Positions 17,705 through 27,322 of a stretch of 64,000 bases of DNA are shown in pieces; the first letter of the stretch is position 1; every line of letters begins with the position of its first letter. The stretch is from Bacillus pinisoli (lineage in GTDB: Bacteria > Bacillota > Bacilli > Bacillales > SA4). Made by a program: the position numbers and the translations under genes. The stretch covers positions 372,001 through 436,000 of the forward strand of contig NZ_JAJQKI010000002.1 of assembly GCF_023036475.1 (NCBI RefSeq), read 5' to 3'. Under the pieces are notes generated by a model. That model had not been told where the DNA came from and made no database searches. It was given only the letters and a program-made list of their open reading frames with translations.

Positions 17705-19057
17705 TTACTTCAGTCTATGCACTGCCTCCACAAAAATGTCTCCTCTCACCTCAAATGTTTTATATTGGTCCCAGCTTGCACATGCTGGAGATAACAATAT
17801 GACATCATTAGGTTCAGAAAGCTTATAAGCAACAGGCACTGCATGTTCCACATTATCGACAAATTCAATAGATTTAATCCCTGCTTCTTTTGCAATTCTT
17901 GATAATTTTTCTGCTGTTTGCCCGAATGTAACTAGTGCTTTTACATGTTTTAGATATGGCTTTAGCTCATCAAACTCATTTCCCCTATCAAGTCCTCCCG
18001 CTAATAAAATTGTAGGTTGGTTGAAGGAAGAAAGTGCCTTCGTTGTTGCTAATATATTCGTTGCTTTTGAATCATTGTAGAATAAGCGGTTATTAATGGA
18101 AGTAACAAACTGTAACCGATGTTTTACTCCTGTAAATGTTTTTAACACATTTATAATGGCCTCATTATCGACGTGTAATAATTTCGCTACCGAAACAGCA
18201 GCTAAAATATTTTCTAGATTATGCTCCCCAGGAAGAGCAATCTCCTCAATATTAATTATTTTTTCACCTAAGAATTGAACATATCCATCTTCTACACTTG
18301 CACCTTCAGGTAGTAATTGTTTTGTTGAAAAGAACATCTTGTTCGCCTGAGTTGATGAAGCAAGACGGCAAACTTCTTTGTCATCAGCATTTAATACTAA
18401 ATAATCCCCTGCTGTTTGTTGTCTAAATATATTTGCTTTCGCCTTTCCATACTCATCTTTCGTACCATGGTAATCTAAATGTGCCTCAAAAAGATTTAAA
18501 AACACTGATATTTTTGGTTTAAACGCTTGAACACCTAATAACTGAAAAGAAGATAGCTCTGTCACAATTGTATGTTCAGAAGTGGCTTCTTGAGCGACTT
18601 CACAGGCTACCGTCCCAATATTCCCAGCAATAAGAGGATGTTTATTACCCGTTAAGAGCATTTCAAAAATTAACGTAGTTGTCGTTGTCTTTCCGTTAGA
18701 TCCGGTTATTCCAACAAATGGTGCTTCAGATATTTGATAGGCTAATTCAATTTCCGTTAAGACCGGTATATTTAGTGACATTGCCTTTTGAACTAAAGCA
18801 TTGGTATAAGGAATTCCTGGATTCTTCACAACGGCAAAAAGAGTTGAATTGACCAACTCTAAAGGATGTTCACCACAAATAACCCGAATCCCTAATTCTT
18901 GTAGAGACTGGGCTGACTCATTTTCTTCTAGTGGCTTTCCATCATTAACAGTGACATTAGCCCCCAATTGATGAAGAAGCTTAGCTGCAGCTAATCCGCT
19001 CTTTGCTAAGCCAAGTACTAACACATTTTGATTTGTATACACTTGTATGTTTTTCAA
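17705..19057 (-). CDS. murD: UDP-MurNAc-L-Ala-D-Glu ligase MurD
   Basis: A 450-residue Mur ligase that adds D-glutamate to UDP-MurNAc-L-Ala with ATP. The N-terminal Rossmann domain starts [17 protein letters not shown] (13-29). The ATP P-loop is [12 protein letters not shown] near residue 115, the substrate region has [11 protein letters not shown], and the C-terminal domain has YNDSKATN and [12 protein letters not shown]. The start is TTG at 19057, directly next to the mraY stop codon, with GAGGTG as the ribosome binding site, so translation is coupled to mraY. Confidence 0.96.
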   Translation of the reverse strand: MKNIQVYTNQNVLVLGLAKSGLAAAKLLHQLGANVTVNDGKPLEENESAQSLQELGIRVICGEHPLELVNSTLFAVVKNPGIPYTNALVQKAMSLNIPVLTEIELAYQISEAPFVGITGSNGKTTTTTLIFEMLLTGNKHPLIAGNIGTVACEVAQEATSEHTIVTELSSFQLLGVQAFKPKISVFLNLFEAHLDYHGTKDEYGKAKANIFRQQTAGDYLVLNADDKEVCRLASSTQANKMFFSTKQLLPEGASVEDGYVQFLGEKIINIEEIALPGEHNLENILAAVSVAKLLHVDNEAIINVLKTFTGVKHRLQFVTSINNRLFYNDSKATNILATTKALSSFNQPTILLAGGLDRGNEFDELKPYLKHVKALVTFGQTAEKLSRIAKEAGIKSIEFVDNVEHAVPVAYKLSEPNDVILLSPACASWDQYKTFEVRGDIFVEAVHRLK

Positions 19058-20032
19058 TTACATCCACACCTCAATATAAATTCCAATCACAGAAAAAATC
19101 AATCCAACAGCCCAGAATGTCACGACTACTCTCCATTCAGACCAACCTACTAATTCATAATGGTGATGAAGCGGACTCATCTTAAACACTCTTTTGCCAG
19201 TTGTTTTAAAGGATATAACCTGAATAATAACAGATAAAGTTTCAAGAACAAATACCCCACCAATAATCACTAATAAAAGCTCAAGCTTAGTTAAAATGGC
19301 GATTGTTGCAATGGCCCCTCCTAGTGCTAGTGAACCAGTGTCTCCCATAAACACCTTCGCTGGATGAGCATTAAATACTAGAAAACCTAACACCGCACCT
19401 ACAACAGCAAGTGAAAATATTGAAATATTAATTTGTCCCTGACTCCATGCAAGTACTGCGAATGCACCAAATGCAATAGCGGCAGTTCCAGCAAGTAAAC
19501 CATCTAACCCGTCTGTAAGGTTAACTGCGTTTGAGCCTCCAACAAGCATAAAAATAAGGAAAACAACATAAAACCAACCAAGGTCGTATGACAAGTCTGT
19601 TCCTGGTATTCCTACAACTGTAGAAAAGTCATATTGGATAAAGATGATAAAGAAAATAATGGCTATTACAATTTGACCGATCAGTTTTTGCTTTGATGTT
19701 AAGCCAAGATTCCTCTTCATCGCTACCTTAATATAATCATCAAGAAATCCTAGTATACCGTAACCGATTGTTACAAATAATAGCAAGAATATTTCAATAG
19801 ATGGAGTTGAGAATTGAAAAGCAACTATTAAAGTTGTGATGATAATAGATGCTAAGATCATTAATCCTCCCATTGTAGGAGTACCTGATTTCTTCTGGTG
19901 GGATTTGGGCCCTTCTTCTCTAATACTTTGACCAAATTTAAGTCTTCTTAAAAAGGGAATAAAAATGGGAGAAAGAAGAACAGATATTAAAAAAGCGATG
20001 ATAATTGTAAATAAAATAACTTGTTCAATCAT
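19058..20032 (-). CDS. mraY: phospho-MurNAc-pentapeptide transferase MraY
   Basis: A 324-residue integral membrane enzyme with about 10 helices that transfers phospho-MurNAc-pentapeptide to undecaprenyl phosphate, making lipid I. Motifs: [14 protein letters not shown] near residue 45, FLDDYIKV with the Mg-binding Asp pair, [38 protein letters not shown], and [14 protein letters not shown] near the C-terminus. The ATG overlaps the stop of the upstream MurF-like ORF (ATGA). Confidence 0.97.
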   Translation of the reverse strand: MIEQVILFTIIIAFLISVLLSPIFIPFLRRLKFGQSIREEGPKSHQKKSGTPTMGGLMILASIIITTLIVAFQFSTPSIEIFLLLFVTIGYGILGFLDDYIKVAMKRNLGLTSKQKLIGQIVIAIIFFIIFIQYDFSTVVGIPGTDLSYDLGWFYVVFLIFMLVGGSNAVNLTDGLDGLLAGTAAIAFGAFAVLAWSQGQINISIFSLAVVGAVLGFLVFNAHPAKVFMGDTGSLALGGAIATIAILTKLELLLVIIGGVFVLETLSVIIQVISFKTTGKRVFKMSPLHHHYELVGWSEWRVVVTFWAVGLIFSVIGIYIEVWM

Positions 20033-20520
20033 TCTTCCTCTCCTCCTTTCATGTCAAAAGATTGCTTTGGAGTAATAGCTTCCATATTTTCCTTCAGTTC
20101 TGAGATTTTGTCACTTACATGTCTAGAATATGACATATTTTCATCTATATGTTTATTAATCATTGAAAATGAGAATTTGGTGTCCACAGTATTAGTTCCT
20201 TTCAAAACAAATGAATGTATATAGTTCTTTACGATTATTTCTAATGATTCACATGGATCCTCTACTAGAAATACAGGGAAATGAGTTGGCAGGAAGGAAG
20301 GTAGTGCATGCTCCTTATTCCACAAAGAAGCTATTGCACCGTTATTTAAAGCTGTTTTTAGATGATTACTATTCATCTTTTCATCAGGTAGTAACGGAAC
20401 AAATAACCCCTTATCAACAGAAAGAGTTGGATCGAGATAGACAATCTTAAAACCAATCTCCTCAAGGGATACCCCTCTTTGAAGAGGACACTCCTTCAAC
20501 ACATCTGCCAATGTTAACAT
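20029..20520 (-). CDS. orphan MurF N-terminal-domain-like protein
   Basis: An intact 163-residue ORF between murE and mraY, exactly where murF sits in ancestral dcw clusters. Residues about 30-100 resemble the UDP-substrate-binding N-terminal domain of MurF: KGLFVPL (37-43), NNGAIASLW (59-67) and [19 protein letters not shown] (82-100). The usual DGHxF segment is changed, and the whole ATP domain, with its GxxGSNGKTT loop, and the C-terminal domain are absent. The tail (105-163) is hydrophilic and matches nothing I know. The start overlaps the murE stop by 7 nt, the stop overlaps the mraY start by 4 nt, and AAAGGAGAG precedes the ATG, so it is translated in the operon. It cannot be a ligase. 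Homology to MurF is inference from short motifs; a complete murF must lie elsewhere. Confidence 0.75.
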   Translation of the reverse strand: MLTLADVLKECPLQRGVSLEEIGFKIVYLDPTLSVDKGLFVPLLPDEKMNSNHLKTALNNGAIASLWNKEHALPSFLPTHFPVFLVEDPCESLEIIVKNYIHSFVLKGTNTVDTKFSFSMINKHIDENMSYSRHVSDKISELKENMEAITPKQSFDMKGGEEE

Positions 20521-21989
20521 CCTTTTAATCTCTCCTTTATTAACCTCTTTGAAACTTCTCTATCATCAAAATCAACAACTTCATGACCCAGGTCCTGATA
20601 AGTTTCATGTCCTTTTCCAGCTATTAAGATGACATCCCCATCTTTTGCTTTTTCAATTGCATAAGCAATTGCTTCTTCACGGTCAATAATGGAGTGATAC
20701 GTTGAGTGATCCTTCACACCTGCTTCCATGTCTTTTACAATCTGAATAGGATTTTCAGACCTTGGATTATCCGAAGTAAAGATAGCAATATCAGACAAAT
20801 TAGCTGCAATAGCTGCCATTAGAGGACGTTTCATTTTGTCACGGTCTCCACCGCATCCAACAATCGTGTAAACCGTACCTTTGGCAAATTCTTTGACCGT
20901 TTTAATTGCATTTTCTAAACTATCTGGTGTATGTGCATAATCTACAACTACTGCAAACTCCTGACCAGCGTGAACTAACTCAAACCTACCTGGCACTCCC
21001 TCAAGCTTTTCTAGGGTAGATAAAATGGTATTCATAGGAACCCGTGCTGCAATACATGCTGAAACAGCTGCTAATACATTATACACACTAAAAAGTCCAA
21101 CTAATTGTACATGAACCTGATACGATTCATTCCCAACCTCTAACGTGAATTCTGTACCCGTATTAGTCATTTTAATATGCTTAGCCATCACATCACTATC
21201 TGTCTTAATTCCATACGTGATGATATGCGCTGCAGTACTTCTCTTATATTCGTTTGAAGCTAAGTCATCCGCATTTAAGATGGCAAATTTCTTGCGTGTA
21301 GGATGAAAGGTATTACCTAATTGAGCAAATAATAACCCCTTTACTCGTTGGTATTCCGTCATTGTTTCATGGTAATCCAAGTGATCTTGCGTCAAGTTAG
21401 TGAACACTGCAATATCAAAATCACAGCCATGCACCCTTCCCAAGTCTAATGCATGAGAAGAAACTTCCATAATAGCAGTATCTACCTCTGCTTGATGCAT
21501 GTTGGAAAACATTTTTTGTAAAGTTAAGGATTCAGGCGTAGTATTCTTTGTTTCAAACACTTGGTTCCCAATCTTTGTATGTATGGTTCCAATTAGACCC
21601 GTTTTCTTATCGTGAGCCTGCATCATTCTTTCAATCATATGTGTAGTTGAAGTTTTACCATTAGTCCCCGTCACACCTATTAGCTGAAGCTTATGAGTTG
21701 GATAGTCATAAAAATAATTAGCGACTACTGCCATTGCACGTTTTGAATCAGGAACTAGTACAACTGGAACCTTCACATCTATTGCTTCTTCAGCAATAAT
21801 TGCAACAGCCCCTTTTTTCACTGCTTGTTCAGCGTAGTCATGACCATCTACTGTGTAACCTTTTATACAAATAAACAAGCTCCCTGGTTTCACTTCCCTC
21901 GAATCCATTTCGACTGAAGAGATTTCGGGATTTTCATTTGATTGATACGTATACAAATGTAATGTAGATAATATTGATTGTAAGTTCAT
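20514..21989 (-). CDS. murE: UDP-MurNAc-tripeptide (meso-DAP) ligase MurE
   Basis: A 491-residue Mur ligase that adds the third residue of the stem peptide. The N-terminal domain has [19 protein letters not shown] (24-42), then the ATP loop [12 protein letters not shown] (105-116), the substrate region [10 protein letters not shown] and a carbamylated-Lys region (YQRVKGLLF). The motif DNPR in [11 protein letters not shown] marks the meso-diaminopimelate-specific type, so the wall is probably DAP type. It is translationally coupled to the following MurF-like ORF. Confidence 0.97.
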   Translation of the reverse strand: MNLQSILSTLHLYTYQSNENPEISSVEMDSREVKPGSLFICIKGYTVDGHDYAEQAVKKGAVAIIAEEAIDVKVPVVLVPDSKRAMAVVANYFYDYPTHKLQLIGVTGTNGKTSTTHMIERMMQAHDKKTGLIGTIHTKIGNQVFETKNTTPESLTLQKMFSNMHQAEVDTAIMEVSSHALDLGRVHGCDFDIAVFTNLTQDHLDYHETMTEYQRVKGLLFAQLGNTFHPTRKKFAILNADDLASNEYKRSTAAHIITYGIKTDSDVMAKHIKMTNTGTEFTLEVGNESYQVHVQLVGLFSVYNVLAAVSACIAARVPMNTILSTLEKLEGVPGRFELVHAGQEFAVVVDYAHTPDSLENAIKTVKEFAKGTVYTIVGCGGDRDKMKRPLMAAIAANLSDIAIFTSDNPRSENPIQIVKDMEAGVKDHSTYHSIIDREEAIAYAIEKAKDGDVILIAGKGHETYQDLGHEVVDFDDREVSKRLIKERLKGC

Positions 21990-22099
21990 AAAATTCCTCT
22001 CTTAATAGGCTCTATTGTAAAAAAAGCCACATTTTCACACCTTACTAATTAGATATCATAAGTAAAGACATCCTATACTATTTTACATGATGTTGTATA

Positions 22100-22127
22100 G
22101 AAAAAGAAACCATGGATTTACTCCACA
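22100..22127 (-). terminator. weak terminator overlapping the end of spoVD
   Basis: On the minus strand AAACTGTGG can pair with CCATGGTTT (two wobbles, 7-nt loop), followed by CTTTTTC. It overlaps the last spoVD codons and may separate spoVD from murE. Confidence 0.4.
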
Positions 22128-24064
22128 GTTTCTTCTTTCTTTTTGTCGGAGTTTCCTAATAGCGCTCTAATCGTAGCACCTTCCTCGACCTTTGTACCAC
22201 TACGTGGAGATTGTTGGATAATCACATCTCCTTCGCCCTCTAGATCAAGCTTAAAATTATAATATTGTTGAGCAATTTCCTGTTTTGTTAACCCAAGCAG
22301 ATTAGGCACTTCAACCATTATAGGATCTAAATATGGCCTTGATTCTTTCTCAATCTGTCCTTCTCTAGGTTCAACCCCCATAGCCCTTAAGCTATCACCT
22401 ATAATACTTCCTACAATTGGCGCTGCTACAACCCCACCAAATTGAATAGTACCCTTAGGATTATCAACTGCAACATATATAACAATTTGAGGATCATCTG
22501 CCGGCGCAAAGCCTATAAATGATACAATATGATTATTTTCCATATAACGACCATCTTTAACTTTTTGGGCGGTACCAGTCTTTCCTCCTACACGATATCC
22601 TTCAACAAACGCATTCCGCCCTGAACCTTGTGCAACAACCGTTTCTAAAGCATATCTGACTTGCTTCGACGTTTCCTCTGATATAATACGTCTCTTTAAC
22701 TCAGGAGTGTTCTTGCTTACAACTTCCCCTGTATTAGGATCAACAAACTCCTTGGCAATATAAGGCGTATATAAATAACCACCGTTTATTGCTGCTGCAA
22801 CGGCTGCTACCTGTTGTATTGGTGTCACGGATACTCCTTGACCAAAGGCTGTAGTCGCCTGCTCAACTGGACCTACACGGTCAATATTGAATAGAATTCC
22901 TTTTCCTTCTCCTTGTAAATCAATTCCGGTTTTTTGTCCAAAACCAAAATCCTTAATATATTTAAATAATCTCTCTTTTCCTAAACGTTCTCCGAGCTCA
23001 ATAAATCCAGGGTTACAAGAATTTTGAACAACTTGAAGAAAGGATTGGTGCCCATGCCCCCCTCGTTTCCAACAGTGAAGTGTGGCTCCCCCCACTTTAA
23101 CTGAGCCAGAATCGTTAAATTCTTCTTTTTCTAAGTCTACTTCGTTTTCTTCCAATGCTGCTGCAAGTGTAATAATCTTAAAAGTAGATCCCGGCTCATA
23201 GGTACTCCATACAGGTAAATTACGGTTATAGATTTCTTGTGGTACTTCTTGAAAGTTAGCCGGATCAAAATTAGGTCGGCTATCCATTCCTAAAATTTCT
23301 CCTGTTTTTGGGTCCATAGCTATTGCGATGAGCCCATCTGGATTATATTTTGATTCGGCGATATCTAGTTCTCTATTAATAATGGTTTGAACTTTAGAAT
23401 CAATGGTTAACTTCAGATTTAACCCGTCCTCAGGTGGGTCATAGTCTGCCGACAAGTTCTGCATTGGTTGTCCTTTTGCCGTGATATAAGGCTTTAGACT
23501 ACCATCATTACCTTTTAACTCTTCATCATAGTAGAGTTCTAGTCCCATAAGACCTTGATTATCAATACCCGCAAAGCCTAGGACATGAGATAAATAGCTA
23601 CCGTTAGGATAATGACGCTTAGAATCTTCTGCAATATAGACACCTTTTATACCAAGCGATTGAATTTCTCTAGCTTTTTCATGAGAGATTTTTCTCGCTT
23701 CATTTACTTTTACAATAGAAGAGTTCTTCGTTAAATATTCATACATTTTTTTCTCTGAAATTCCAATTGCTGTAGCAAGCTGACCTGCGGATTCTGATGC
23801 ATTTTCAATCTGTCTTGGCATTACATAGACAGTAGGCGCACTAATATTCGTTGCGAGCGGAACTCCATTCCGATCTAAGATCTCTCCACGCTCTGGTTCA
23901 AACGGAATGTTTCGGCTCCATGAATTTTTCGCCCTCTCTGTCAGCCAATCTCCTATCCAAAATTGCACAAATCCTAATCTAATATCAATAATCGAAAATA
24001 GAAGAACACCTACTGTTAAAACGATTATCAATCTTCGTCTTACTGTCACATTTGATACACGCAT
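22118..24064 (-). CDS. spoVD: sporulation class B penicillin-binding protein SpoVD
   Basis: A 648-residue transpeptidase for spore cortex peptidoglycan. It has one N-terminal membrane anchor (about 12-30), a pedestal domain (FEPERGEILDRNGVPLAT), a transpeptidase domain with active-site S293 in EPGSTFK, SCN (349-351) and KTG in VGGKTGTAQ, and one C-terminal PASTA domain (VEVPNLLGLTKQEI). C331 and C350 match the redox-switch cysteine pair of B. subtilis SpoVD (C332/C351), which StoA keeps reduced. ATG at 24064 with GGAGG upstream is preferred to the longer frame to 24100. It is separated from pbpB by 535 nt with a terminator, so it has its own promoter, probably sigma-E. Confidence 0.96.
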   Translation of the reverse strand: MRVSNVTVRRRLIIVLTVGVLLFSIIDIRLGFVQFWIGDWLTERAKNSWSRNIPFEPERGEILDRNGVPLATNISAPTVYVMPRQIENASESAGQLATAIGISEKKMYEYLTKNSSIVKVNEARKISHEKAREIQSLGIKGVYIAEDSKRHYPNGSYLSHVLGFAGIDNQGLMGLELYYDEELKGNDGSLKPYITAKGQPMQNLSADYDPPEDGLNLKLTIDSKVQTIINRELDIAESKYNPDGLIAIAMDPKTGEILGMDSRPNFDPANFQEVPQEIYNRNLPVWSTYEPGSTFKIITLAAALEENEVDLEKEEFNDSGSVKVGGATLHCWKRGGHGHQSFLQVVQNSCNPGFIELGERLGKERLFKYIKDFGFGQKTGIDLQGEGKGILFNIDRVGPVEQATTAFGQGVSVTPIQQVAAVAAAINGGYLYTPYIAKEFVDPNTGEVVSKNTPELKRRIISEETSKQVRYALETVVAQGSGRNAFVEGYRVGGKTGTAQKVKDGRYMENNHIVSFIGFAPADDPQIVIYVAVDNPKGTIQFGGVVAAPIVGSIIGDSLRAMGVEPREGQIEKESRPYLDPIMVEVPNLLGLTKQEIAQQYYNFKLDLEGEGDVIIQQSPRSGTKVEEGATIRALLGNSDKKKEETVE

Positions 24065-24336
24065 CCTTAACGTTCCTCCCCTATTACACAGCAATGTCAC
24101 CTGTTCTCTATACTTTAAGATCGGTGCACAAGCTAGAAACTATCAACTTCTATCGGTTAGGCCCATTTATGTAGAGTAGGCTAAAACTATAGCGTTTGTA
24201 CCTTATTCAGGGCTCGTTTCATCTTATGCTTGTACTTTTTCGAATAGAACGATTTAGGGAGAACAAAGACTTGAATTCAAGAAGTAGAGTTGTATTATTA
24301 GGTACTTTTTCCAAAACAGGAAGCGAAATCAAGAAC

Positions 24337-24450
24337 AAAAGGCGCAAGCGCCCCGGTTAGCCTCAGGCATAGCAAATGTTCCTTTGACCGAGGAAAAAGT
24401 GTTGTTCTTTTTCTTTCGAGGGGCTGGGGGCTGGAGCTGGATTGAAATGC
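24337..24450. repeat. structured intergenic repeat of the GGCGCAAGCGCC type
   Basis: The 535-nt gap between spoVD and pbpB (24065-24599) contains no gene. It holds this GC-richer element, starting AAAAGGCGCAAGCGCCCC and ending GAGGGGCTGGGGGCTGGAGC. GGCGC/GCGCC can form a tight hairpin, and CCGAGGAAAAA faces TTTTTCTTTCGAGG. I recall similar intergenic repeats in other Bacillaceae, but no search was run. It differs in sequence from the repeat at 5436-5569. Confidence 0.5.
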
Positions 24451-24496
24451 ACTGACCCTAGTTATCCACAAATGATTATTTTATAATTTCCAAAAC

Positions 24497-24545
24497 AACA
24501 AAAAAACCGAATTATTAGGTACCTAAAGATTTCCTAATAATTCGG
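24497..24545 (-). terminator. strong rho-independent terminator after pbpB
   Basis: On the minus strand the 13-bp perfect stem CCGAATTATTAGG / CCTAATAATTCGG is followed by TTTTTTTGTTG. It ends the mraZ-rsmH-ftsL-pbpB transcript before spoVD. Confidence 0.95.
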
Positions 24546-24599
24546 GCTTATTAATTCTAATACAACATATATGTCCCAGCCTCTGAAGACGTTACTATA

Positions 24600-26837
24600 C
24601 TAATCTTGTGGCTGGCCTTCGCTATCGACTTCTTCAGGATTAGAAGCTGGTTGAGCTGTATTTGGAGCTTGTAGTTCAATAACAAGCTGGTCTCCAACCT
24701 TAATTTCCGCACCTGGGGATATATTTTGGGCTACTACATAACCACTGCCCATTAAATTAACCTTTAGATCATACAATTGACTTACTTTCATGACATCTCG
24801 TAAAGACCATCCTGTTAAATCCGGCATGTTACTAGTGCCATCTGTTTTTAATATTATTTTCTCCCCTACAATAACTTCGCTTTTTGCATACGGGGCTTGC
24901 TCTATGACAGTTCCTCCGTCTCCAATAACCATTGGCTGTAACTGTTGGCTATATAAGGTTTCAGATACTTTACCTACTGCTTGATTAACATACGACGCAA
25001 GTACCATACCAACTTGCTTCTCCGAAGAAGTAGTCTGTTCATTTTTCTCAGATTGAGTTGGCTTAATGTTAAGGTATTGTAAGCTATTTTTTACTACACT
25101 ATTAAAAATCATGGATACAGGCTGTGAACCTGTTTCATGAAGAGTTAATTTTGGTTTAGTTACTGCAACATATACCAATAGTTTTGGATCTTCTTTAGGG
25201 GCCATCCCTAAAAATGAGAAGATGTTGTTTCCATGTCCCGTTAAATATTTTCTCTTCGTATCTTTTGCATTCGGGTCTGGTATTTGAGCGGTTCCTGTTT
25301 TCCCTGCAATTTCATATCCTTCAATACGATACGGCTTTCCTGTTCCATTCTCTGACGAAACAACTGTTTCTAGAATATCCATCACCTGGTTAGCCGTCTC
25401 TTCCGATATCGGAGTGCCTGCTACAGTTGGTTTCCGGTCCTCAACGACCTCTTTTGTGACAGGATCCACAATCTTGTCAATAATAAACGGCTTCATCATT
25501 TTTCCACCATTTGCAATAGCCGTAGCTGCCTGAATTTGTTGAATCGGCGTAACGGTTGTTCCTTGTCCGAAGGAAGTAGTCACTTTTTCAATTGGATAGT
25601 TATACAAAATTTGACCAGAAGCTTCCCCTGGTAAGTCAATTCCGGTTGGTGCACTAAACCCAAAGCTATTTAGGTAGTTTAATAGTCTATCATCACCATT
25701 CATTTTATTCATTACTAAATTAGCCATCGCAACATTCGAAGAACGCTGAAAGCCTTCTAAATAAGTGATTGTACCCCAACCACCTCTATAATGGTCTCTA
25801 ATCGTACTTGGTCCAACAGTAAACGAGCCTGATTTATAAGTTTCATTCGCATTAAAGACGCCCTCTTCAATAGCAGCCGCTAACGTAAACATTTTCATCG
25901 TTGATCCAGGTTCATACCTTGAAGCAATCGGATCATTTAACATATACGCATTCGCTGGAATATGATTTGGATCATAGCTCGGCCTAGAGCTCATCGCCAA
26001 AATTGCACCTGTTTTTGGATCAACAACAATACCCACGATATTCTCTGGCTCGTATTCTTTCATTACTTTATTCATTGAATCTTCTAGGAAAGTCTGTATC
26101 TTTTGATCAATCGTTAAATAAACACTATAACCGTTTTTAGGAGGTACAATATCATCTTTAGTCGGAAGTTTAATGCCGTTTCGGTCTCTCTGGTAAACTC
26201 TCTTTCCATCTTCTTCTTTAAGGTAGTCTTCTAAAGTTCGTTCTAGACCTTGTAAGCCTTCTACCACACCATCTTCATTTTTCTTTGCAAACCCAACGAC
26301 ATGAGTTGCAAAATTCCCATTAGGATAGTAACGTTTTTTCCCCTTTAGAAAAGTAATACCCGGTAATTCAAGAGCTTGTATCTCTTGCATAAGTTGATAG
26401 CTAATGTCTCTACCACTCGACCCTAATTCAATTTGGAAGCTCCCTCTATCTATACCTTTTTCAAACATTTGCAGTAACTTTTCTTCACTAATGTCTAATA
26501 AGGGAGATAATTTTTCAGCCGTCTCTTTTGGATTGACTACATGCCTAATCTCTTTTGAATCCTTAGAATGTTCCTCGTCTAGAATGGCGACAATGGTATA
26601 AGCTGGTGTATCCTGTGCAATGGCTATACCATTTCGATCTAGAATACTCCCCCTATCAGCCTCTAAAACGGTCGACTGGGTATATTTCTGGTTCGCTATC
26701 ACTGGTAGCTCGTGTCCATCCACTGTCCCTGTAATTTGGATGTACAGAAAACGCAAAGCTAAAAGAAAAAAGAGCGAGCCAAAAATTACCGAAAAGAAAG
26801 CCGCTCCTCTATTAATATTACTACTTTTAGTTTTCAT
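24600..26837 (-). CDS. pbpB: septal transpeptidase PBP2B
   Basis: A 745-residue class B penicillin-binding protein needed for division septum synthesis. It has an N-terminal membrane anchor (about 12-33), a pedestal domain (EADRGSILDRNGIAIAQD) and a transpeptidase domain with nucleophile S312 in EPGSTMK, SSN in QRSSNVAM and KTG in IAGKTGTAQ. Two C-terminal PASTA-like repeats follow (about 605-720), then an Asn/Glu-rich tail. It acts with FtsL, DivIB, DivIC and the SEDS protein FtsW. The ftsL stop is 25 nt upstream. Confidence 0.96.
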   Translation of the reverse strand: MKTKSSNINRGAAFFSVIFGSLFFLLALRFLYIQITGTVDGHELPVIANQKYTQSTVLEADRGSILDRNGIAIAQDTPAYTIVAILDEEHSKDSKEIRHVVNPKETAEKLSPLLDISEEKLLQMFEKGIDRGSFQIELGSSGRDISYQLMQEIQALELPGITFLKGKKRYYPNGNFATHVVGFAKKNEDGVVEGLQGLERTLEDYLKEEDGKRVYQRDRNGIKLPTKDDIVPPKNGYSVYLTIDQKIQTFLEDSMNKVMKEYEPENIVGIVVDPKTGAILAMSSRPSYDPNHIPANAYMLNDPIASRYEPGSTMKMFTLAAAIEEGVFNANETYKSGSFTVGPSTIRDHYRGGWGTITYLEGFQRSSNVAMANLVMNKMNGDDRLLNYLNSFGFSAPTGIDLPGEASGQILYNYPIEKVTTSFGQGTTVTPIQQIQAATAIANGGKMMKPFIIDKIVDPVTKEVVEDRKPTVAGTPISEETANQVMDILETVVSSENGTGKPYRIEGYEIAGKTGTAQIPDPNAKDTKRKYLTGHGNNIFSFLGMAPKEDPKLLVYVAVTKPKLTLHETGSQPVSMIFNSVVKNSLQYLNIKPTQSEKNEQTTSSEKQVGMVLASYVNQAVGKVSETLYSQQLQPMVIGDGGTVIEQAPYAKSEVIVGEKIILKTDGTSNMPDLTGWSLRDVMKVSQLYDLKVNLMGSGYVVAQNISPGAEIKVGDQLVIELQAPNTAQPASNPEEVDSEGQPQD

Positions 26838-26862
26838 GTTTAGACCACACTCACAAATTCAT

Positions 26863-27228
26863 TTAGTCTTGGACTACTTTCACATTGTTCTCATTCAACA
26901 TTAACCCAAGTTCTTGAGCTTTTGCCCAGATTCGTTCGTATGTACTTAACTCCATGACTTGAAGTTCTAAGTCAGCATTCACTTTTGCCTGAGTATCAAT
27001 GGATGTTTGTAGTTTGCTAATATCTCGATTTACTGAGTATATTTTAGCACTATTTGATACCATGACGATACTTCCAATTAAAACCATTACAGCAAACATT
27101 AGGAAAAGTACTTTCTCCCCAAAGGTAACCTTAAGTTTTTTCTGTATTTGTTGCCCTGCTTGTTGTTGATATTGTTGTTCTTCTTCAATTTTTCGACGTT
27201 GTTGAATTTGATACGCCAAGTTGCTCAT
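26863..27228 (-). CDS. ftsL: cell division protein FtsL
   Basis: A 121-residue bitopic protein: a Gln/Lys-rich cytoplasmic N-terminus (QQRRKIEEEQQYQQQAG), one membrane helix (about 40-58) and an extracytoplasmic coiled coil (NRDISKLQTSIDTQAKVNAD) ending with ERIWAKAQELGL. FtsL binds DivIC and DivIB and is an unstable, limiting divisome part in B. subtilis. Its position between rsmH and pbpB is conserved. Confidence 0.93.
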   Translation of the reverse strand: MSNLAYQIQQRRKIEEEQQYQQQAGQQIQKKLKVTFGEKVLFLMFAVMVLIGSIVMVSNSAKIYSVNRDISKLQTSIDTQAKVNADLELQVMELSTYERIWAKAQELGLMLNENNVKVVQD

Positions 27229-27322
27229 ATATCGGGCCTCCCTTACCTTATGTTTTGGCTTTATTTTCTTATTGTTTTTGTAGTATTAGATGTAAAGAAC
27301 AACAAAGTATTAATTACTGTAT

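Noticed and set aside
20029..20520. murF pseudogene with frameshift
   Set aside because: I saw no remains of the ATP-binding or C-terminal domains, and overlapping start/stop codons on both sides argue for a maintained gene.
24101..24240. sigma-E promoter for spoVD
   Set aside because: CATAAATG on the minus strand near 24170 resembles a -10, but the upstream -35 match is only about 4 of 7, so no site is annotated.
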